A DNA stretch of 64,000 bases from Xanthomonas sontii. GTDB lineage: Bacteria; Pseudomonadota; Gammaproteobacteria; Xanthomonadales; Xanthomonadaceae. The position numbers and the translations under genes are program-made. Under the pieces are notes generated by a model. It was not told where the DNA came from, made no database searches, and was given only the letters and a program-made list of their open reading frames with translations. The stretch is from NCBI RefSeq assembly GCF_040529055.1, contig NZ_CP132342.1, positions 4,028,001-4,092,000 on the forward strand, read 5' to 3'. Positions 31,315 through 41,334 of this stretch are shown here, piece by piece. Numbering within the stretch: position 1 is the first letter of the stretch; the number at the start of each line of letters is the position of its first letter.

Positions 31315-33560
31315 GCAGCCACCACCGTCACCCGACCGGCGCCCAGCGGCGCGGTCGCGCCGTGGCCCGTTTCGATCCAGGCCGCGCCCGGCGCGACCCG
31401 CTTGTCCGTCGCCAGCGGCAACGTGGCGCTACCCGCCGCGGTGCCGACCTTGACCATCTGCCCGTCGCTCAGGCCCAGGCGCGCCGCCTCGTCCGGATGC
31501 AGCGCAATGCCCGGCGCGCGGTTCAGCGGATGCTGCTGCAGCGCCTGCGCGCGGCGCACTACCGCATCGGTGCGGTAGATCGCCGGACTGGCGGCCAGTT
31601 CCAGGCCCTCGTCCTGGCGTGCCGGCTGCGCCGAGCTCGCCGCGGCGACCTCGCGCGGCTGCAGGCCGTCGCGCAGCCCGGCCAGGTCGATGAACTCGAA
31701 GCCAGGCAGGCCCAGCTCGCCGCCGAGCGCGCGCAGTACGCGCCAGCCCTCGCGGGCCTCGCCCGGCAGCTTGCCGCCGGCGCGGGTGCGCTGGTCGCTG
31801 CCGTTGAGGTTGGTCAGCGTCGCCTCGATTTCCGGCAGCGCGCCGATCGGCAGGATCACATCGGCCACGTCGCGGGTGGAGGCGCAGGCGAAGTGACTGA
31901 ACGCCACCACCTTGGCGCCGGCCAGCGCGCTGCGCGCGGCGGCGGCGTCGGCGAAGTCCAGGCCCGGCTCCAGGCCGTACAGCACATAGGCGCTGCGCGG
32001 CTCGGCCAGCATCGCGGCGACGTTGCGACCGCGCGGCAGCACGCCGTAGCGCGACAGGCCCAGCGCGTTGGCACCCTGCGGGATGCGGCACAGCGCCGCG
32101 CCGGTGGCGGCGGCGAAGTCGCGCGCGGCGGCACGCAGCGCCGCGGCCTGCGGATGGTTCTCGGCCAGCGCGCCGACGATCAGCACCGCACGGCCGGCGC
32201 CCTGCACCGCGTCGCGCAGCGCGGCGTCGGCCAGCGCCTCGGCGAACTTCGACGGCGCCACGATCTGGCGGCCGGCCTGGTCGAAGGCCACGTCGAAATC
32301 GACCGGGTTGATCGAGTACACCTTGGTCTGGCGCTGCATCCGCGCCTTGCGCAGGCGTGCATGCAGCAGCGGCAGTTCATGGCGCAGGTTGCTGCCCAGG
32401 ATCACCACCACGTCGGCCTGCTCGATCTCCGCCAGCGGCAGCGCGAACGGCTCGGCCAGCGCGGCGTCGGAGAAGTCGCGGTTGTACACGCGGTGATCGA
32501 GGTTGCCGCTATCCAGACCGTCGGCCAGGCGCGCCAGCAGCGCGCCCTCCTCGTTGGAGGTGGACGGATGCGCGAGCACGCCCAGCGCGTCGCCACGGTT
32601 GGCCTTGAGGATCTCGCTCGCGGCGGACAGCCCTTCGGCCCACGACACCTCGCGCCACTGCCCGTCGACCTTGCGCATCGGCCGCAGCGCGCGGTCCTCG
32701 GCGTACAGGCCCTGGTGCGAATAGCGGTCGCGGTCGGACAGCCAGCACTCGTTGACCGCTTCGTTGTCGCGCGGCACGGTGCGCAGCACTTCGCCGCGGC
32801 GCACGTGCAGGAACAGATTGGAGCCCATCGCGTCGTGGTAGCCCAGCGACTCGCGCGCCACCAGTTCCCAGGGCCGCGCGCGGAACTGGAACACCTTGTT
32901 GGTCAGCGCGCCGACCGGGCACACGTCGACCACGTTGCCGGACAGCTCGGTGGTCAGCGGCTTGCCGTCGTAGGTGCCGATCTGCAGGTTCTCGCCGCGG
33001 TACATGCCGCCCAGCTCGTAGGTGCCGGCGATGTCCGCGGTGAAGCGCACGCAGCGCGTGCACTGGATGCAGCGGGTCATCTCGGTGGCGACCAGCGGCC
33101 CGATGTCCTCGTCCGGCACCACGCGCTTGCGCTCGTTGAAGCGGCTGACCGAACGGCCGTAGCCCAGCGACACGTCCTGCAACTCGCACTCGCCGCCCTG
33201 ATCGCAGATCGGGCAGTCCAGCGGATGGTTGATCAGCAGGAATTCCATGACGCTGCGCTGGTACTTCAGCGCCTTGTCGCTGCGCGTCTGCACCTTCATG
33301 CCGTCCATGACCGGCGTGGCGCAGGCCGGCGACGGCTTGGGCGACTTTTCGACATCGACCAGGCACATGCGGCAGTTGGCCGCGATCGGCAGCTTCTCGT
33401 GGTAGCAGAAGCGCGGGATCGGGATGCCGGCCTTGTCGGCGGCCTGGATGATCATCGAGCCCTTCGGCACGACCAGCGACTGGCCGTCGATCTCGACGGT
33501 CACATGGCCTTCCGGCACGACCGCGGGGGTCGCGCCGGGATTGTTGGGTTGCGCGCTCAT
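31311..33560 (-). CDS. nuoG: NADH-quinone oxidoreductase subunit G
   Basis: NuoG is the large iron-sulphur subunit of the complex I peripheral arm. It has 749 residues, shorter than the E. coli form. N-terminal cluster motifs are present in order: [15 protein letters not shown] with a later Cys (2Fe-2S, N1b), [14 protein letters not shown] with its histidine ligand (N5), then CIQCTRC and a distal CPVGAL Cys (N4). The rest is a molybdopterin-oxidoreductase-like fold that no longer binds the cofactor. It overlaps nuoF and nuoH by four bases each. Confidence 0.97.
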   Translation of the reverse strand: MSAQPNNPGATPAVVPEGHVTVEIDGQSLVVPKGSMIIQAADKAGIPIPRFCYHEKLPIAANCRMCLVDVEKSPKPSPACATPVMDGMKVQTRSDKALKYQRSVMEFLLINHPLDCPICDQGGECELQDVSLGYGRSVSRFNERKRVVPDEDIGPLVATEMTRCIQCTRCVRFTADIAGTYELGGMYRGENLQIGTYDGKPLTTELSGNVVDVCPVGALTNKVFQFRARPWELVARESLGYHDAMGSNLFLHVRRGEVLRTVPRDNEAVNECWLSDRDRYSHQGLYAEDRALRPMRKVDGQWREVSWAEGLSAASEILKANRGDALGVLAHPSTSNEEGALLARLADGLDSGNLDHRVYNRDFSDAALAEPFALPLAEIEQADVVVILGSNLRHELPLLHARLRKARMQRQTKVYSINPVDFDVAFDQAGRQIVAPSKFAEALADAALRDAVQGAGRAVLIVGALAENHPQAAALRAAARDFAAATGAALCRIPQGANALGLSRYGVLPRGRNVAAMLAEPRSAYVLYGLEPGLDFADAAAARSALAGAKVVAFSHFACASTRDVADVILPIGALPEIEATLTNLNGSDQRTRAGGKLPGEAREGWRVLRALGGELGLPGFEFIDLAGLRDGLQPREVAAASSAQPARQDEGLELAASPAIYRTDAVVRRAQALQQHPLNRAPGIALHPDEAARLGLSDGQMVKVGTAAGSATLPLATDKRVAPGAAWIETGHGATAPLGAGRVTVVAA

Positions 33561-34900
33561 GCGGCGGCTGCCTCCAGCTTCTTGCCGTCAACCATCGAAT
33601 GACCGTTGACGATGTAGTACTCGAATTCGTCCCAGAACTGGCGCAGGAAGCCCTGGATCGGCCAGGCCGCCGCTTCGCCGAAGGCGCAGATGGTGTGGCC
33701 TTCGATCTGCCCGGCGACGGTGCGCAGCTGGTGCAGGTCTTCCATCGTGGCCTTGCCGGCCACGATGCGCTCCAGCACGCGATGCATCCAGCCGGTGCCT
33801 TCGCGGCACGGGGTGCACTGGCCGCAGGACTCCTTGTGGAAGAACTGCGAGATGCGGCAGGCGAACTTCACGCAGCAGACGCTGTCGTCGAGCACCACGA
33901 TCGCGCCCGAGCCCAGGCCGGTGCCCAGCGCGCGCAGGGTGTCGTAGTCCATCTGCAGATCTTTGAGCTGCTCGGCCTTCAGCACCGGCATCGACACGCC
34001 GCCCGGGATCGCGCCCTTGAGGGTGCGGCCCGGCTTCAGCCCGCCGGCCATTTCCAGTAGTTCGTCGAAGGTGGTGCCCAGCGGCACTTCGAAGTTGCCG
34101 CCCTTCTGCACGCAGCCGGAGACCGAGAAGATCTTCGGGCCGCCGTTCTTGGTCTTGCTCAGCCCCAGGAACCATTCAGGGCCGTTGCGGATGATCGCCG
34201 GCACCGACGCGTAGGTCTCGGTGTTGTTGATCGTCGACGGCTTGCCGTACAGGCCGAAGTTGGCCGGGAACGGCGGCTTGTAGCGCGGCTGGCCCTTCTT
34301 GCCTTCCAGCGACTCCATCAGCGCGGTCTCTTCGCCGCAGATGTAGGCGCCGGCACCGAGGGCGCCGTAGATGTCGATGTCGATGCCGCTGCCGAGGATG
34401 TCCTTGCCCAGCCAGCCATTGGCATAGGCATCGGCCAGGGCCTGCTCGAAATGCTCGAACGGCTCGTGGTGGAACTCGCCGCGCAGGTAGTTGTAGCCCA
34501 CGGTGGAGCCGGTGGCGTAGCAGGCGATGGCCATGCCCTCCACCACCGAATGCGGGTTGTAGCGCAGGATGTCGCGGTCCTTGCAGGTGCCCGGCTCGGA
34601 TTCGTCCGAGTTGCACAGGATGTACTTCTGCGGCGCGCCCTTGGGCATGAACGACCACTTCAGGCCGGTCGGGAAGCCGGCGCCGCCACGGCCGCGCAGG
34701 TTCGACTGCTTGACCATCTCGATCACCTGCTCCGGCGGGATCTTCTCTTCGAGGATCTTGCGCAGCGCGGCATAGCCACCGGTCTTCAGGTAGCTCTCGT
34801 AGGACCACGGGGTGTCGTAGTGCAGCGTGGTGTACACCACCTGGTGCGGCTGCGGCGCGGGGCCGACCGGACCGGTGGGGGCGTGGGGATGCTGTGCCAT
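33557..34900 (-). CDS. nuoF: NADH-quinone oxidoreductase subunit F
   Basis: NuoF carries FMN and the NADH site, where electrons enter complex I. It has 447 residues. The glycine-rich nucleotide site is [15 protein letters not shown]. The FMN-binding block is [15 protein letters not shown]. The N3 cluster motif is [12 protein letters not shown], with a distal cysteine in HTICAFGEA. The start [10 protein letters not shown] gives a short Pro/His lead. Confidence 0.97.
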   Translation of the reverse strand: MAQHPHAPTGPVGPAPQPHQVVYTTLHYDTPWSYESYLKTGGYAALRKILEEKIPPEQVIEMVKQSNLRGRGGAGFPTGLKWSFMPKGAPQKYILCNSDESEPGTCKDRDILRYNPHSVVEGMAIACYATGSTVGYNYLRGEFHHEPFEHFEQALADAYANGWLGKDILGSGIDIDIYGALGAGAYICGEETALMESLEGKKGQPRYKPPFPANFGLYGKPSTINNTETYASVPAIIRNGPEWFLGLSKTKNGGPKIFSVSGCVQKGGNFEVPLGTTFDELLEMAGGLKPGRTLKGAIPGGVSMPVLKAEQLKDLQMDYDTLRALGTGLGSGAIVVLDDSVCCVKFACRISQFFHKESCGQCTPCREGTGWMHRVLERIVAGKATMEDLHQLRTVAGQIEGHTICAFGEAAAWPIQGFLRQFWDEFEYYIVNGHSMVDGKKLEAAAA

Positions 34901-34905
34901 TGCCG

Positions 34906-35433
34906 TTACTCCAACCCGTCCAGCAATTCGTCGACCTTGTCCTTGGTCAGATGCTCATGGTAGTGGCCGTTGATGACCATCATCGGTGCGCCGGCGCAAC
35001 CGGCCAGGCACTCTTCCTCGCGCTTGAGGTAGACGCGGCCGTCGGCGGTGGACTGGCCCAGCTTGCAGCCGAGCTTCTTCTCGGCGTGCGCGACCAGATC
35101 CTCGGCACCGTTGAGCCAGCAGCTGATGTTGGTGCAGAACGCGACGTTGTTGCGGCCGACCTTCTCGGTCTCGAACATCGAGTAGAAGCTGGCGACCTCG
35201 TAGGCCCACACCGGCGGCAGCTCCAGGTACTTGGCCACGCCGGCGATCAGTTCGTCGGTCAGCCAGCCCTGGTTCTGTTCCTGCGCGGCGTGCAGGCCCT
35301 GCAGCACCGCCGAGCGCTTGCGGTCCGGCGGGAACTTGCTCAGCCAGTGATCGATGTGCGCGCGCGTCTTGTCGCTCAGCACCACCATCGGATCGACGTC
35401 GCGCGCCGCTTCGAAATTACCTGTCGCCTTCAT
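34906..35433 (-). CDS. nuoE: NADH-quinone oxidoreductase subunit E
   Basis: NuoE is the thioredoxin-fold 2Fe-2S subunit (cluster N1a) that pairs with NuoF. It has 175 residues. The four ligands are Cys100 and Cys105 (CTNISC) and Cys141 and Cys145 (CLAGC). It overlaps nuoD by four bases and ends 5 bases before nuoF. Confidence 0.97.
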   Translation of the reverse strand: MKATGNFEAARDVDPMVVLSDKTRAHIDHWLSKFPPDRKRSAVLQGLHAAQEQNQGWLTDELIAGVAKYLELPPVWAYEVASFYSMFETEKVGRNNVAFCTNISCWLNGAEDLVAHAEKKLGCKLGQSTADGRVYLKREEECLAGCAGAPMMVINGHYHEHLTKDKVDELLDGLE

Positions 35434-36737
35434 CGGTCGACCTCACCAAACACCAGATCATAGGTACCAATCATCGCCACCACGTCGGCCAGCATGTGGC
35501 CGCGCACGATCGCGTCCATCGACGACAGATGGGCGAAGCCCGGCGCGCGCAGGTGCACGCGGAACGGCTTGTTGGCGCCGTCGGACATCAGGTAGCAGCC
35601 GAACTCGCCCTTCGGCGCCTCGACCGCGCAGTAGGTCTCGCCGGCCGGCACGCAGTAGCCTTCGCTGAACAGCTTGAAGTGATGGATCAGCGCTTCCATG
35701 TCGTCCTTCATCTCGGCGCGCTTGGGCGGCGCCACCTTGAAGTTCTCGACCATGACCGGGCCCGGGTTGGCCTTCAGCCACTGCACGCACTGCTTGATGA
35801 TGCGGTTGGACTCGCGCATCTCGGCCACGCGCACCAGGTAGCGGTCGTAGCAGTCGCCGTTGGTGCCGAGCGGAATGTCGAAATCGACGCTGTCGTACTT
35901 GGCGTAGGGCTGCTTCTTGCGCAGGTCCCAGGCGATGCCCGAACCGCGCAGCATGGCGCCGGTCATGCCCCAGGCGTAGGCCTGTTCCGGGGTGACCACG
36001 CCGATGCCGACGGTACGCTGCTTCCAGATGCGGTTGTCGGTGAGCAGGGTCTCGTACTCGTCCACGCGCGCCGGGAAGGTGTTGGTGAACTCCTCCAGGA
36101 AGTCCAGCATCGAGCCTTCGCGCGCGGCGTTGAGCCGCTTCAGCGCATTGCCCTTGTGCCAGCGCGATTCCTGGTACTTGGGCATGCGGTCGGGCAGGTC
36201 GCGATAGACGCCGCCCGGGCGGTAGTAGGTCGCGTGCATGCGCGCGCCCGACACCGCCTCGTACACGTCCATCAGCTCTTCGCGCTCGCGGAACGCGTAC
36301 AGCATCACCGCCATCGCACCCAGATCCAGGCCGTTGGAGCCGACCCACATCAGGTGGTTCAGGATGCGGGTGATCTCGTCGAACATGGTGCGGATGTACT
36401 GCGCACGCTCCGGCGCCTCGATCCCCATCAGGGTCTCGATCGCGCGCACGTAGGCGTGCTCGTTGCACATCATCGACACGTAGTCCAGGCGATCCATGTA
36501 GCCGATCGACTGGTTGAACGGCTTGGACTCGGCCAGCTTCTCGGTGCCACGGTGCAGCAGGCCGATGTGCGGATCGGCGCGGACCACGGTCTCGCCGTCC
36601 ATTTCCAGGATCAGACGCAGCACGCCGTGCGCGGCCGGATGCTGCGGGCCGAAGTTCATCGTGTAGTTGCGGATTTCCTGCTTGGCTTCGGCAGGATTGC
36701 TGGCGAACCCGTCGTGCGCCTGGTGGTACTCGCTCAC
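35430..36737 (-). CDS. nuoD: NADH-quinone oxidoreductase subunit D
   Basis: NuoD is the 49-kDa-type subunit lining the quinone site. It has 435 residues. Family blocks are [19 protein letters not shown] with the conserved quinone-site histidines, [12 protein letters not shown] and [17 protein letters not shown]. The start is a GTG whose last bases overlap the nuoC stop (GTGA). It is separate from nuoC, not a CD fusion as in E. coli. Confidence 0.97.
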   Translation of the reverse strand: MSEYHQAHDGFASNPAEAKQEIRNYTMNFGPQHPAAHGVLRLILEMDGETVVRADPHIGLLHRGTEKLAESKPFNQSIGYMDRLDYVSMMCNEHAYVRAIETLMGIEAPERAQYIRTMFDEITRILNHLMWVGSNGLDLGAMAVMLYAFREREELMDVYEAVSGARMHATYYRPGGVYRDLPDRMPKYQESRWHKGNALKRLNAAREGSMLDFLEEFTNTFPARVDEYETLLTDNRIWKQRTVGIGVVTPEQAYAWGMTGAMLRGSGIAWDLRKKQPYAKYDSVDFDIPLGTNGDCYDRYLVRVAEMRESNRIIKQCVQWLKANPGPVMVENFKVAPPKRAEMKDDMEALIHHFKLFSEGYCVPAGETYCAVEAPKGEFGCYLMSDGANKPFRVHLRAPGFAHLSSMDAIVRGHMLADVVAMIGTYDLVFGEVDR

Positions 36738-37483
36738 TTGGCGGACTCCTTCTGTGCTTCGCCCGCCGCGGTCTGGTAGCGCGCATCGTCGCGGATCACG
36801 CGCGGCACGCCCACGCGCGGCTCCACCGAGGTCACCGGCTCGTAGATCACGCGCTGCTTCTCTTCGTCGTAGCGCACTTCGACGTTGCCGATCAGCGGGA
36901 AATCCTTGCGGAACGGATGGCCGACGAAGCCGTAGTCGGTGAGGATGCGGCGCAGGTCCGGGTGCCCGGCGAAGACCACGCCGAACAGGTCGAACGCCTC
37001 GCGCTCGAACCAGTTCGCGCCCGGCCAGATGTCGGTGACCGAGGCCACCACCGGCAGGTCTTCGTTCGGCGCGTAGCAACGCACGCGCAGGCGCTGGTTG
37101 TGGCGGTAGGAAATCAACTGCGCCAGCACCGCGAAACGCTGCTGTGGGACCGGCAACGGCTGGGCGCCGCCGGCAGCCTCGCCGCTGGGGAACTCGCCCC
37201 AGGCGAAACGGCCCACGGCCTTGCCTTCGACGCCGCGGCTGAAGCCGTGCGAGGACACGTCGGAGGTATCCCACTCGTCGCTGCCGTAGCCGAGGTAATC
37301 GACGCCGCACAGGTCGGACAGCTGTTCGAAACCGAACTCGTCGCGCAGCGCCAGGCAGGTGGCGTGCCAGGCGTCGGCCGGAACTTCCAGGGTGACTTCG
37401 CCGCGCGGAAGGGCCACGAAGACCTGGCTGCCGGGGAAACGGGCGCCGAGTCGGTCGCTAAAGGAAGATGCTTGCTCTGCCAT
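36734..37483 (-). CDS. nuoC: NADH-quinone oxidoreductase subunit C
   Basis: NuoC is the 30-kDa-type peripheral subunit of complex I. It has 249 residues. The family signature ERE-x-DLFG appears as [20 protein letters not shown], followed by [19 protein letters not shown]. An insert around residues 75-110, rich in Gly/Ser/Pro, is longer than in many homologues. The ATG at 37483 opens [10 protein letters not shown]. Confidence 0.96.
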   Translation of the reverse strand: MAEQASSFSDRLGARFPGSQVFVALPRGEVTLEVPADAWHATCLALRDEFGFEQLSDLCGVDYLGYGSDEWDTSDVSSHGFSRGVEGKAVGRFAWGEFPSGEAAGGAQPLPVPQQRFAVLAQLISYRHNQRLRVRCYAPNEDLPVVASVTDIWPGANWFEREAFDLFGVVFAGHPDLRRILTDYGFVGHPFRKDFPLIGNVEVRYDEEKQRVIYEPVTSVEPRVGVPRVIRDDARYQTAAGEAQKESAK

Positions 37484-37515
37484 GGGGGCTTGGCGTGCTC
37501 TCGAGGAAAGAGGAA

Positions 37516-38070
37516 TCAGCGCGCGATGGTCTGGGTTCGCCAGATCTTCTTCTGCAACTGCAGGATGCCGTAGACCAGGGCCTCGGCGGTCGGCGGGCAG
37601 CCCGGGACGTAGACGTCCACCGGCACGATGCGGTCGCAGCCGCGCACCACCGAATACGAGTAATGGTAGTAGCCGCCGCCGTTGGCGCAGCTGCCCATCG
37701 AGATAACCCACTTCGGGTCCGGCATCTGGTCGTAGACCTTGCGCAGCGCCGGGGCCATCTTGTTGACCAGGGTGCCGGCGACGATCATCACGTCGGACTG
37801 GCGCGGCGACGGGCGGAACACCACGCCGTAGCGGTCCAGGTCCAGGCGCGCGGCGCCGGCGTGCATCATCTCGACTGCGCAGCAGGCCAGGCCGAAGGTC
37901 ATCGGCCACATCGAGCCGGTGCGCGCCCAGTTCAGCAGCGCATCGACGCTGGTGGTGACGTAACCCTTTTCCAGCAGCGGGTTTTCGCCTTCGGGACGCA
38001 GGATGTCGTCCACCCGCCCTTCCGGGATCGGGTTGGTCATCAGGCGATCCAGGGTCTGAATCACTCCCAT
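37516..38070 (-). CDS. nuoB: NADH-quinone oxidoreductase subunit B
   Basis: NuoB holds cluster N2, the electron donor to quinone. It has 184 residues. The cluster ligands are the tandem Cys63-Cys64 in [11 protein letters not shown], Cys128 in GSCANGGG and Cys158 in YVPGCPP. It overlaps the nuoA end by ten bases. Confidence 0.97.
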   Translation of the reverse strand: MGVIQTLDRLMTNPIPEGRVDDILRPEGENPLLEKGYVTTSVDALLNWARTGSMWPMTFGLACCAVEMMHAGAARLDLDRYGVVFRPSPRQSDVMIVAGTLVNKMAPALRKVYDQMPDPKWVISMGSCANGGGYYHYSYSVVRGCDRIVPVDVYVPGCPPTAEALVYGILQLQKKIWRTQTIAR

Positions 38071-38417
38071 TCCAGCGCTCCCTTCTTCCACACGTAAACA
38101 AAACCGAGGAACAGCATGCCGACGAACAGGCCCATGGTGACCAGGGAGCGAGCGCCCAGGTCCATGAACACCTGCGTCCACGGCACGATGAAGATGATTT
38201 CCAGATCGAAGACGATGAACTGGATGGCGATCAGGTAGTAGCGCACATCGAACTTCATGCGCGCGTCCTCGAAGGCCTCGAAGCCGCACTCGTACGGCGA
38301 GAGCTTCTTCAGGTCGGGACGCCGGGGACCGAGGAACCGTCCCACCAGCATCAGCGCGACGCCGATACCGGTGGCCACGATCAGAAACAGCAGGGTCGGC
38401 AAATATTCGGCCAGCAC
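38061..38417 (-). CDS. nuoA: NADH-quinone oxidoreductase subunit A
   Basis: NuoA is a small membrane subunit near the quinone site of complex I. It has 118 residues and three transmembrane helices. The loop signature [20 protein letters not shown] is intact. The start is GTG at 38417 ([11 protein letters not shown]), with AAGAGAG eight bases upstream. It is the first of 14 genes. About 110 bases separate it from tRNA-Leu, and the two may share a transcript. Confidence 0.96.
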   Translation of the reverse strand: MLAEYLPTLLFLIVATGIGVALMLVGRFLGPRRPDLKKLSPYECGFEAFEDARMKFDVRYYLIAIQFIVFDLEIIFIVPWTQVFMDLGARSLVTMGLFVGMLFLGFVYVWKKGALEWE

Positions 38418-38524
38418 TCGCGATTCTCTCTTGCCTGTGCCCGCGCGCGTGCCACGCAGGCATGGGATAGACGATTCTCCGTGCGAGGGCGTGATGCCTT
38501 CGCGCAGAAACCGTAGCCAAACAA

Positions 38525-38609
38525 TGGTGCCCAAGAGGGGACTCGAACCCCTACGACCTAAGTCGCTACCACCTCAAGGTAGTGCGTCTACCAATTCCGC
38601 CACCTGGGC
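38525..38609 (-). tRNA. tRNA-Leu (anticodon GAG)
   Basis: This 85-base class II tRNA has a long variable arm and encoded CCA. The acceptor stem is GCCCAGG/TTTGGGC-type. The anticodon loop TTGAGGT gives GAG, reading CTC and CTT codons. It lies between secG and nuoA. Confidence 0.96.
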
Positions 38610-38614
38610 TTGCG

Positions 38615-38644
38615 TAAAACCTGCGCGGCAATCCCGCCGCGCAG
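38615..38644 (-). terminator. Hairpin with T-run between secG and tRNA-Leu
   Basis: CTGCGCGGC pairs with GCCGCGCAG around a 6-base loop, followed on the minus strand by GTTTTA. It ends only about 5 bases before the mature tRNA-Leu. Terminator form is clear, but its position suggests it may instead help processing. Confidence 0.6.
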
Positions 38645-38660
38645 CATATTGTAACCGCCT

Positions 38661-39095
38661 TCAGTCTTTCTGCGACGGGGCAGGCGACTTTTCTTGCGCT
38701 TTTTCCGGCGCCTGCTGGGCGGACGGGGCGGCGGCGGGGGCAGCCGGCGCCGCGGCGGCGGCCGACGGCGCCTGCGGGACCTGCAGTTCGCCTGCCGGCG
38801 CAGCCGGCGCCGGGGTGGCCGACTGCGACATCACGCCCAGATTGGCGTCGGCCGGACGCGCGCTGTGGCCGGCGTACCAGGCCATGAACAGGCTGATGGC
38901 GAAGAACACCACCGCCAGCCACTTGGTCGACTTGGACAGGAAGTTGGACGCGCCGCGCGATCCGAACACGGTGCCGGACGCGCCGGCGCCGAACCCGGAA
39001 CCCGCCGCCGCACCGGCGCCGCGTTGCATCAGGATCAGCGCGATCATCGCGATCGCCACCAGCACGTAGACCACATTGAGGATGACCATCAGCAT
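38661..39095 (-). CDS. secG: Protein translocase subunit SecG
   Basis: SecG is the small helper subunit of the SecYEG export channel. It has 144 residues. Two transmembrane segments are seen, at about residues 3-22 and 58-76. Between them is the family loop ILMQRGAGAAAGSGFGAGAS, then VFGSRGASNFLSKSTKW. The long Ala/Pro/Gln-rich tail (residues 85-144) is low complexity and variable. The ATG at 39095 was chosen over one two codons later; both lack a strong ribosome binding site. tpiA lies 62 bases upstream. Confidence 0.96.
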   Translation of the reverse strand: MLMVILNVVYVLVAIAMIALILMQRGAGAAAGSGFGAGASGTVFGSRGASNFLSKSTKWLAVVFFAISLFMAWYAGHSARPADANLGVMSQSATPAPAAPAGELQVPQAPSAAAAAPAAPAAAPSAQQAPEKAQEKSPAPSQKD

Positions 39096-39157
39096 TTCGA
39101 AATCCGTCCGGACAGTACGACTTGGGGGACGAACGGCCGCCAGCGGCGGCCGTTCGC

Positions 39158-39919
39158 TCAACAGGTGGCCGCCGCTCGCACGATGGCCAGGAATTCCGCG
39201 GCGACCAGCGAGGCGCCGCCCACCAGCCCGCCATCGACATCCGGCTGCGCGAACAGCTCGGCGGCGTTGTCGGGCTTGACGCTGCCGCCATACAGGATCG
39301 GCAACGAATCCGCGATTCTAGCATCGCGCGCCGCCACTTCGCCACGGATGAACGCGTGCACCGCCTGCGCCTGCGCCGGGCTGGCGGTGCGGCCGGTACC
39401 GATCGCCCAGACCGGCTCGTAGGCCACCACCGCGCGGGCGAAGCCCTCGGCGCCGACCAGGTCCAGCACCGGCGCCAGCTGCGCGGCGATGACCGCCTCG
39501 GTGCGCCCGGCCTCGCGCTGCTCCAGGGTCTCGCCCACGCACAGGATCGGGACCAGCCCGGCGTGCAGGGCGGCGGCGAACTTGCGCGCGACCAGTTCGC
39601 TGCTCTCCTGGTGGTACTGGCGCCGCTCCGAATGCCCGACCAGGCCGTAGTCGGCCCCGACATCCACCAGCATCGCCGCCGACACCTCGCCGGTGTAGGC
39701 GCCCTTCTCGTTGCTGCTGACGTCCTGCGCGCCGAAGCGCAGCAGCCGGTCCTCGAAATGCTCGATCAGGTCACCCAGGTACGGCAGCGGCGGCAGGATC
39801 ACCACTTCCACGTCGTGCTCGGCCTCGTGCAGCCCGGTGACGATCTCCCGTACCAGGTCGGCGGCGAAGTGGCGGGTGCCATGCAATTTCCAGTTTCCGG
39901 CTACGATCTTGCGTCGCAT
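39158..39919 (-). CDS. tpiA: Triosephosphate isomerase
   Basis: The enzyme interconverts dihydroxyacetone phosphate and glyceraldehyde 3-phosphate in glycolysis. It has 253 residues. Catalytic residues are in place: Asn9 and Lys11 (GNWK), His96 (VGHSERR) and Glu168 (AYEPVWAIGTG). The phosphate loop YGGSVKPDN follows. The start MRRKIVAGNWK leaves no doubt. The tpiA-secG pair is common in proteobacteria. Confidence 0.98.
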   Translation of the reverse strand: MRRKIVAGNWKLHGTRHFAADLVREIVTGLHEAEHDVEVVILPPLPYLGDLIEHFEDRLLRFGAQDVSSNEKGAYTGEVSAAMLVDVGADYGLVGHSERRQYHQESSELVARKFAAALHAGLVPILCVGETLEQREAGRTEAVIAAQLAPVLDLVGAEGFARAVVAYEPVWAIGTGRTASPAQAQAVHAFIRGEVAARDARIADSLPILYGGSVKPDNAAELFAQPDVDGGLVGGASLVAAEFLAIVRAAATC

Positions 39920-40031
39920 CGGCGCATCTCCGGCGAAAAAGTGCCGAGAGGATAGCCGATGCGCCGCGAAGCGCCGGCATCGTCCCTGCCGTTCCACACT
40001 CCCCCGCCCCGCTCCACGCCCAGAGACCGTC

Positions 40032-40832
40032 ATGACCCTGCTTCCCGGCTACGCCCTGATCACCGGCGCCTCCAGCGGCATCGGCCGCGAGATCGCCCGC
40101 GAATACGCCCGCCGCGGCGTGCCGCTGATCCTGAGCGCGCGCCGCGAGACGCAGTTGCAGGCGCTGGCCGCCGAACTGCGGCCGCAGGTGCCGGTGGAGG
40201 TACTGGTCGCGGACCTGGCCGATCCGGCCGCGCCAGCCGCGCTGGTGGCCGAGATCGAACGGCGCGGGCTGGCGGTGCGGATCCTGGTCAACAACGCCGG
40301 CTACGGCGTGCCCGGCCGCTACATCGCCCAGGACTGGGCGGTGCACGCGGCATTCCTGCAGGTGATGGTCGGCGCCGTGTGCGAACTGACCTGGCGGCTG
40401 CTGCCGGCGCTGCGCGCCAGCGGCCACGGCCGCATCCTCAACGTCGCCTCGTTCGCCGCCCTGGTGCCCGGCGCCGACGGCCACACCCTGTACGCGGCGG
40501 CGAAGAGTTTCATGCTGCGCTTCAGCGAATCGCTGGCGCTGGAGAACGCCGACCGCGGCGTCGGCGTCTGCGCGCTATGCCCCGGCTTCACCTGGTCCGA
40601 GTTCCACGACGTCACCGGCACCCGCGAACAGATGGACGCCCTGCCGCGCTGGCTCTGGCTGCAGACCGCCGCGGTGGCCCGCGCCGGCATCGACGGCGCC
40701 GAACACGGAAAGGTGCGGGTGGTCCCCGACGCGGTCTACCGCGTCCTGCTCGGCCTCACGGCACTACTGCCCAATGCCCTGCTGCTGCGGATGATGGGGC
40801 GCGGCTCGCATCGGATCAGGTCGGTGGAATAG
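40032..40832 (+). CDS. Short-chain dehydrogenase/reductase
   Basis: The protein has 266 residues with a classical SDR Rossmann fold. The cofactor motif GASSGIG begins near residue 12, NNAG lies near 90, and the catalytic Ser (NVAS) and YAAAK are present. An Arg-rich segment after the second strand (SARRETQLQAL) favours NADP(H). The C-terminal region is hydrophobic (LLGLTALLPNALLLRMM), suggesting membrane association. The substrate cannot be told. The gene stands alone on the plus strand, divergent from tpiA with a 112-base gap. Confidence 0.9.
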   Translation: MTLLPGYALITGASSGIGREIAREYARRGVPLILSARRETQLQALAAELRPQVPVEVLVADLADPAAPAALVAEIERRGLAVRILVNNAGYGVPGRYIAQDWAVHAAFLQVMVGAVCELTWRLLPALRASGHGRILNVASFAALVPGADGHTLYAAAKSFMLRFSESLALENADRGVGVCALCPGFTWSEFHDVTGTREQMDALPRWLWLQTAAVARAGIDGAEHGKVRVVPDAVYRVLLGLTALLPNALLLRMMGRGSHRIRSVE

Positions 40833-40889
40833 CCCGCGCCCTGCCGGTCCTGCGAGCGGGGTCCGGGTATCGCGCCGCGCGGCAGGCCG

Positions 40890-41333
40890 CTAGGGCTGGT
40901 TGACGATATCGCCGTGTAGCGGCGCCAGCCTGGCCAGCAACCGGTTCTGCACGCGGCGCTGGATGCCGCGCTGGTCCATTGCCCACACCAGGTCCTCGAC
41001 CAACGCGTTGAAGTCCGCCTCGTGGATCGGCAGATGCTGGTGCGCCTGCTTCATCGGCTTGGCGGTGTCGGCGCATGGCCCGTCGCTGAGGTGGCAGAAC
41101 TTCTGCACCAGGCGCTGGTCCAGCATCACGATGTTGACCCGGGCGAAGTGCTGGACGATGCGCGGGTCGTCGGCGATGCGCGACAGCAGCGTCTCCACCA
41201 GCGCCTCGATGCCGGGCTGGCCGCCCAGGTCGGCGTACAGCGTGCGCGGCGGCCGCGGGGCGCTGGCGCAGCCGGCCAGCAGCGCGGCCGTCGCCAGCAG
41301 AATCGGGATCAGGACGCGCATCGGCCTGGCCAT
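40890..41333 (-). CDS. Exported truncated-hemoglobin lipoprotein (group 1-like)
   Basis: This 147-residue lipoprotein has a truncated-globin fold. The signal peptide ends in the lipobox LLAGC with Cys22, so the mature protein should be lipid-anchored in the envelope. The globin part shows LYADLGGQPGIEALV, DDPRIVQHF with the CD1-type Phe63, and MKQAHQHLPIHEADFNALVEDL with the probable proximal His98. The B10 tyrosine of many group 1 globins appears replaced by Leu50. Two cysteines (Cys80, Cys87) lie just before the F helix. The start follows the upstream gene's stop by one base; a second ATG at 41321 is possible. It is the last gene of a four-gene overlapping operon. Globin fold is well supported; heme binding is an inference. 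Confidence 0.85.
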   Translation of the reverse strand: MARPMRVLIPILLATAALLAGCASAPRPPRTLYADLGGQPGIEALVETLLSRIADDPRIVQHFARVNIVMLDQRLVQKFCHLSDGPCADTAKPMKQAHQHLPIHEADFNALVEDLVWAMDQRGIQRRVQNRLLARLAPLHGDIVNQP

Positions 41334-41334
41334 G

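Noticed and set aside
29107..31578. 823-codon plus-strand frame opposite nuoH-nuoJ
   Set aside because: It crosses several real genes in antisense and has a Gln/His/Arg-rich product.
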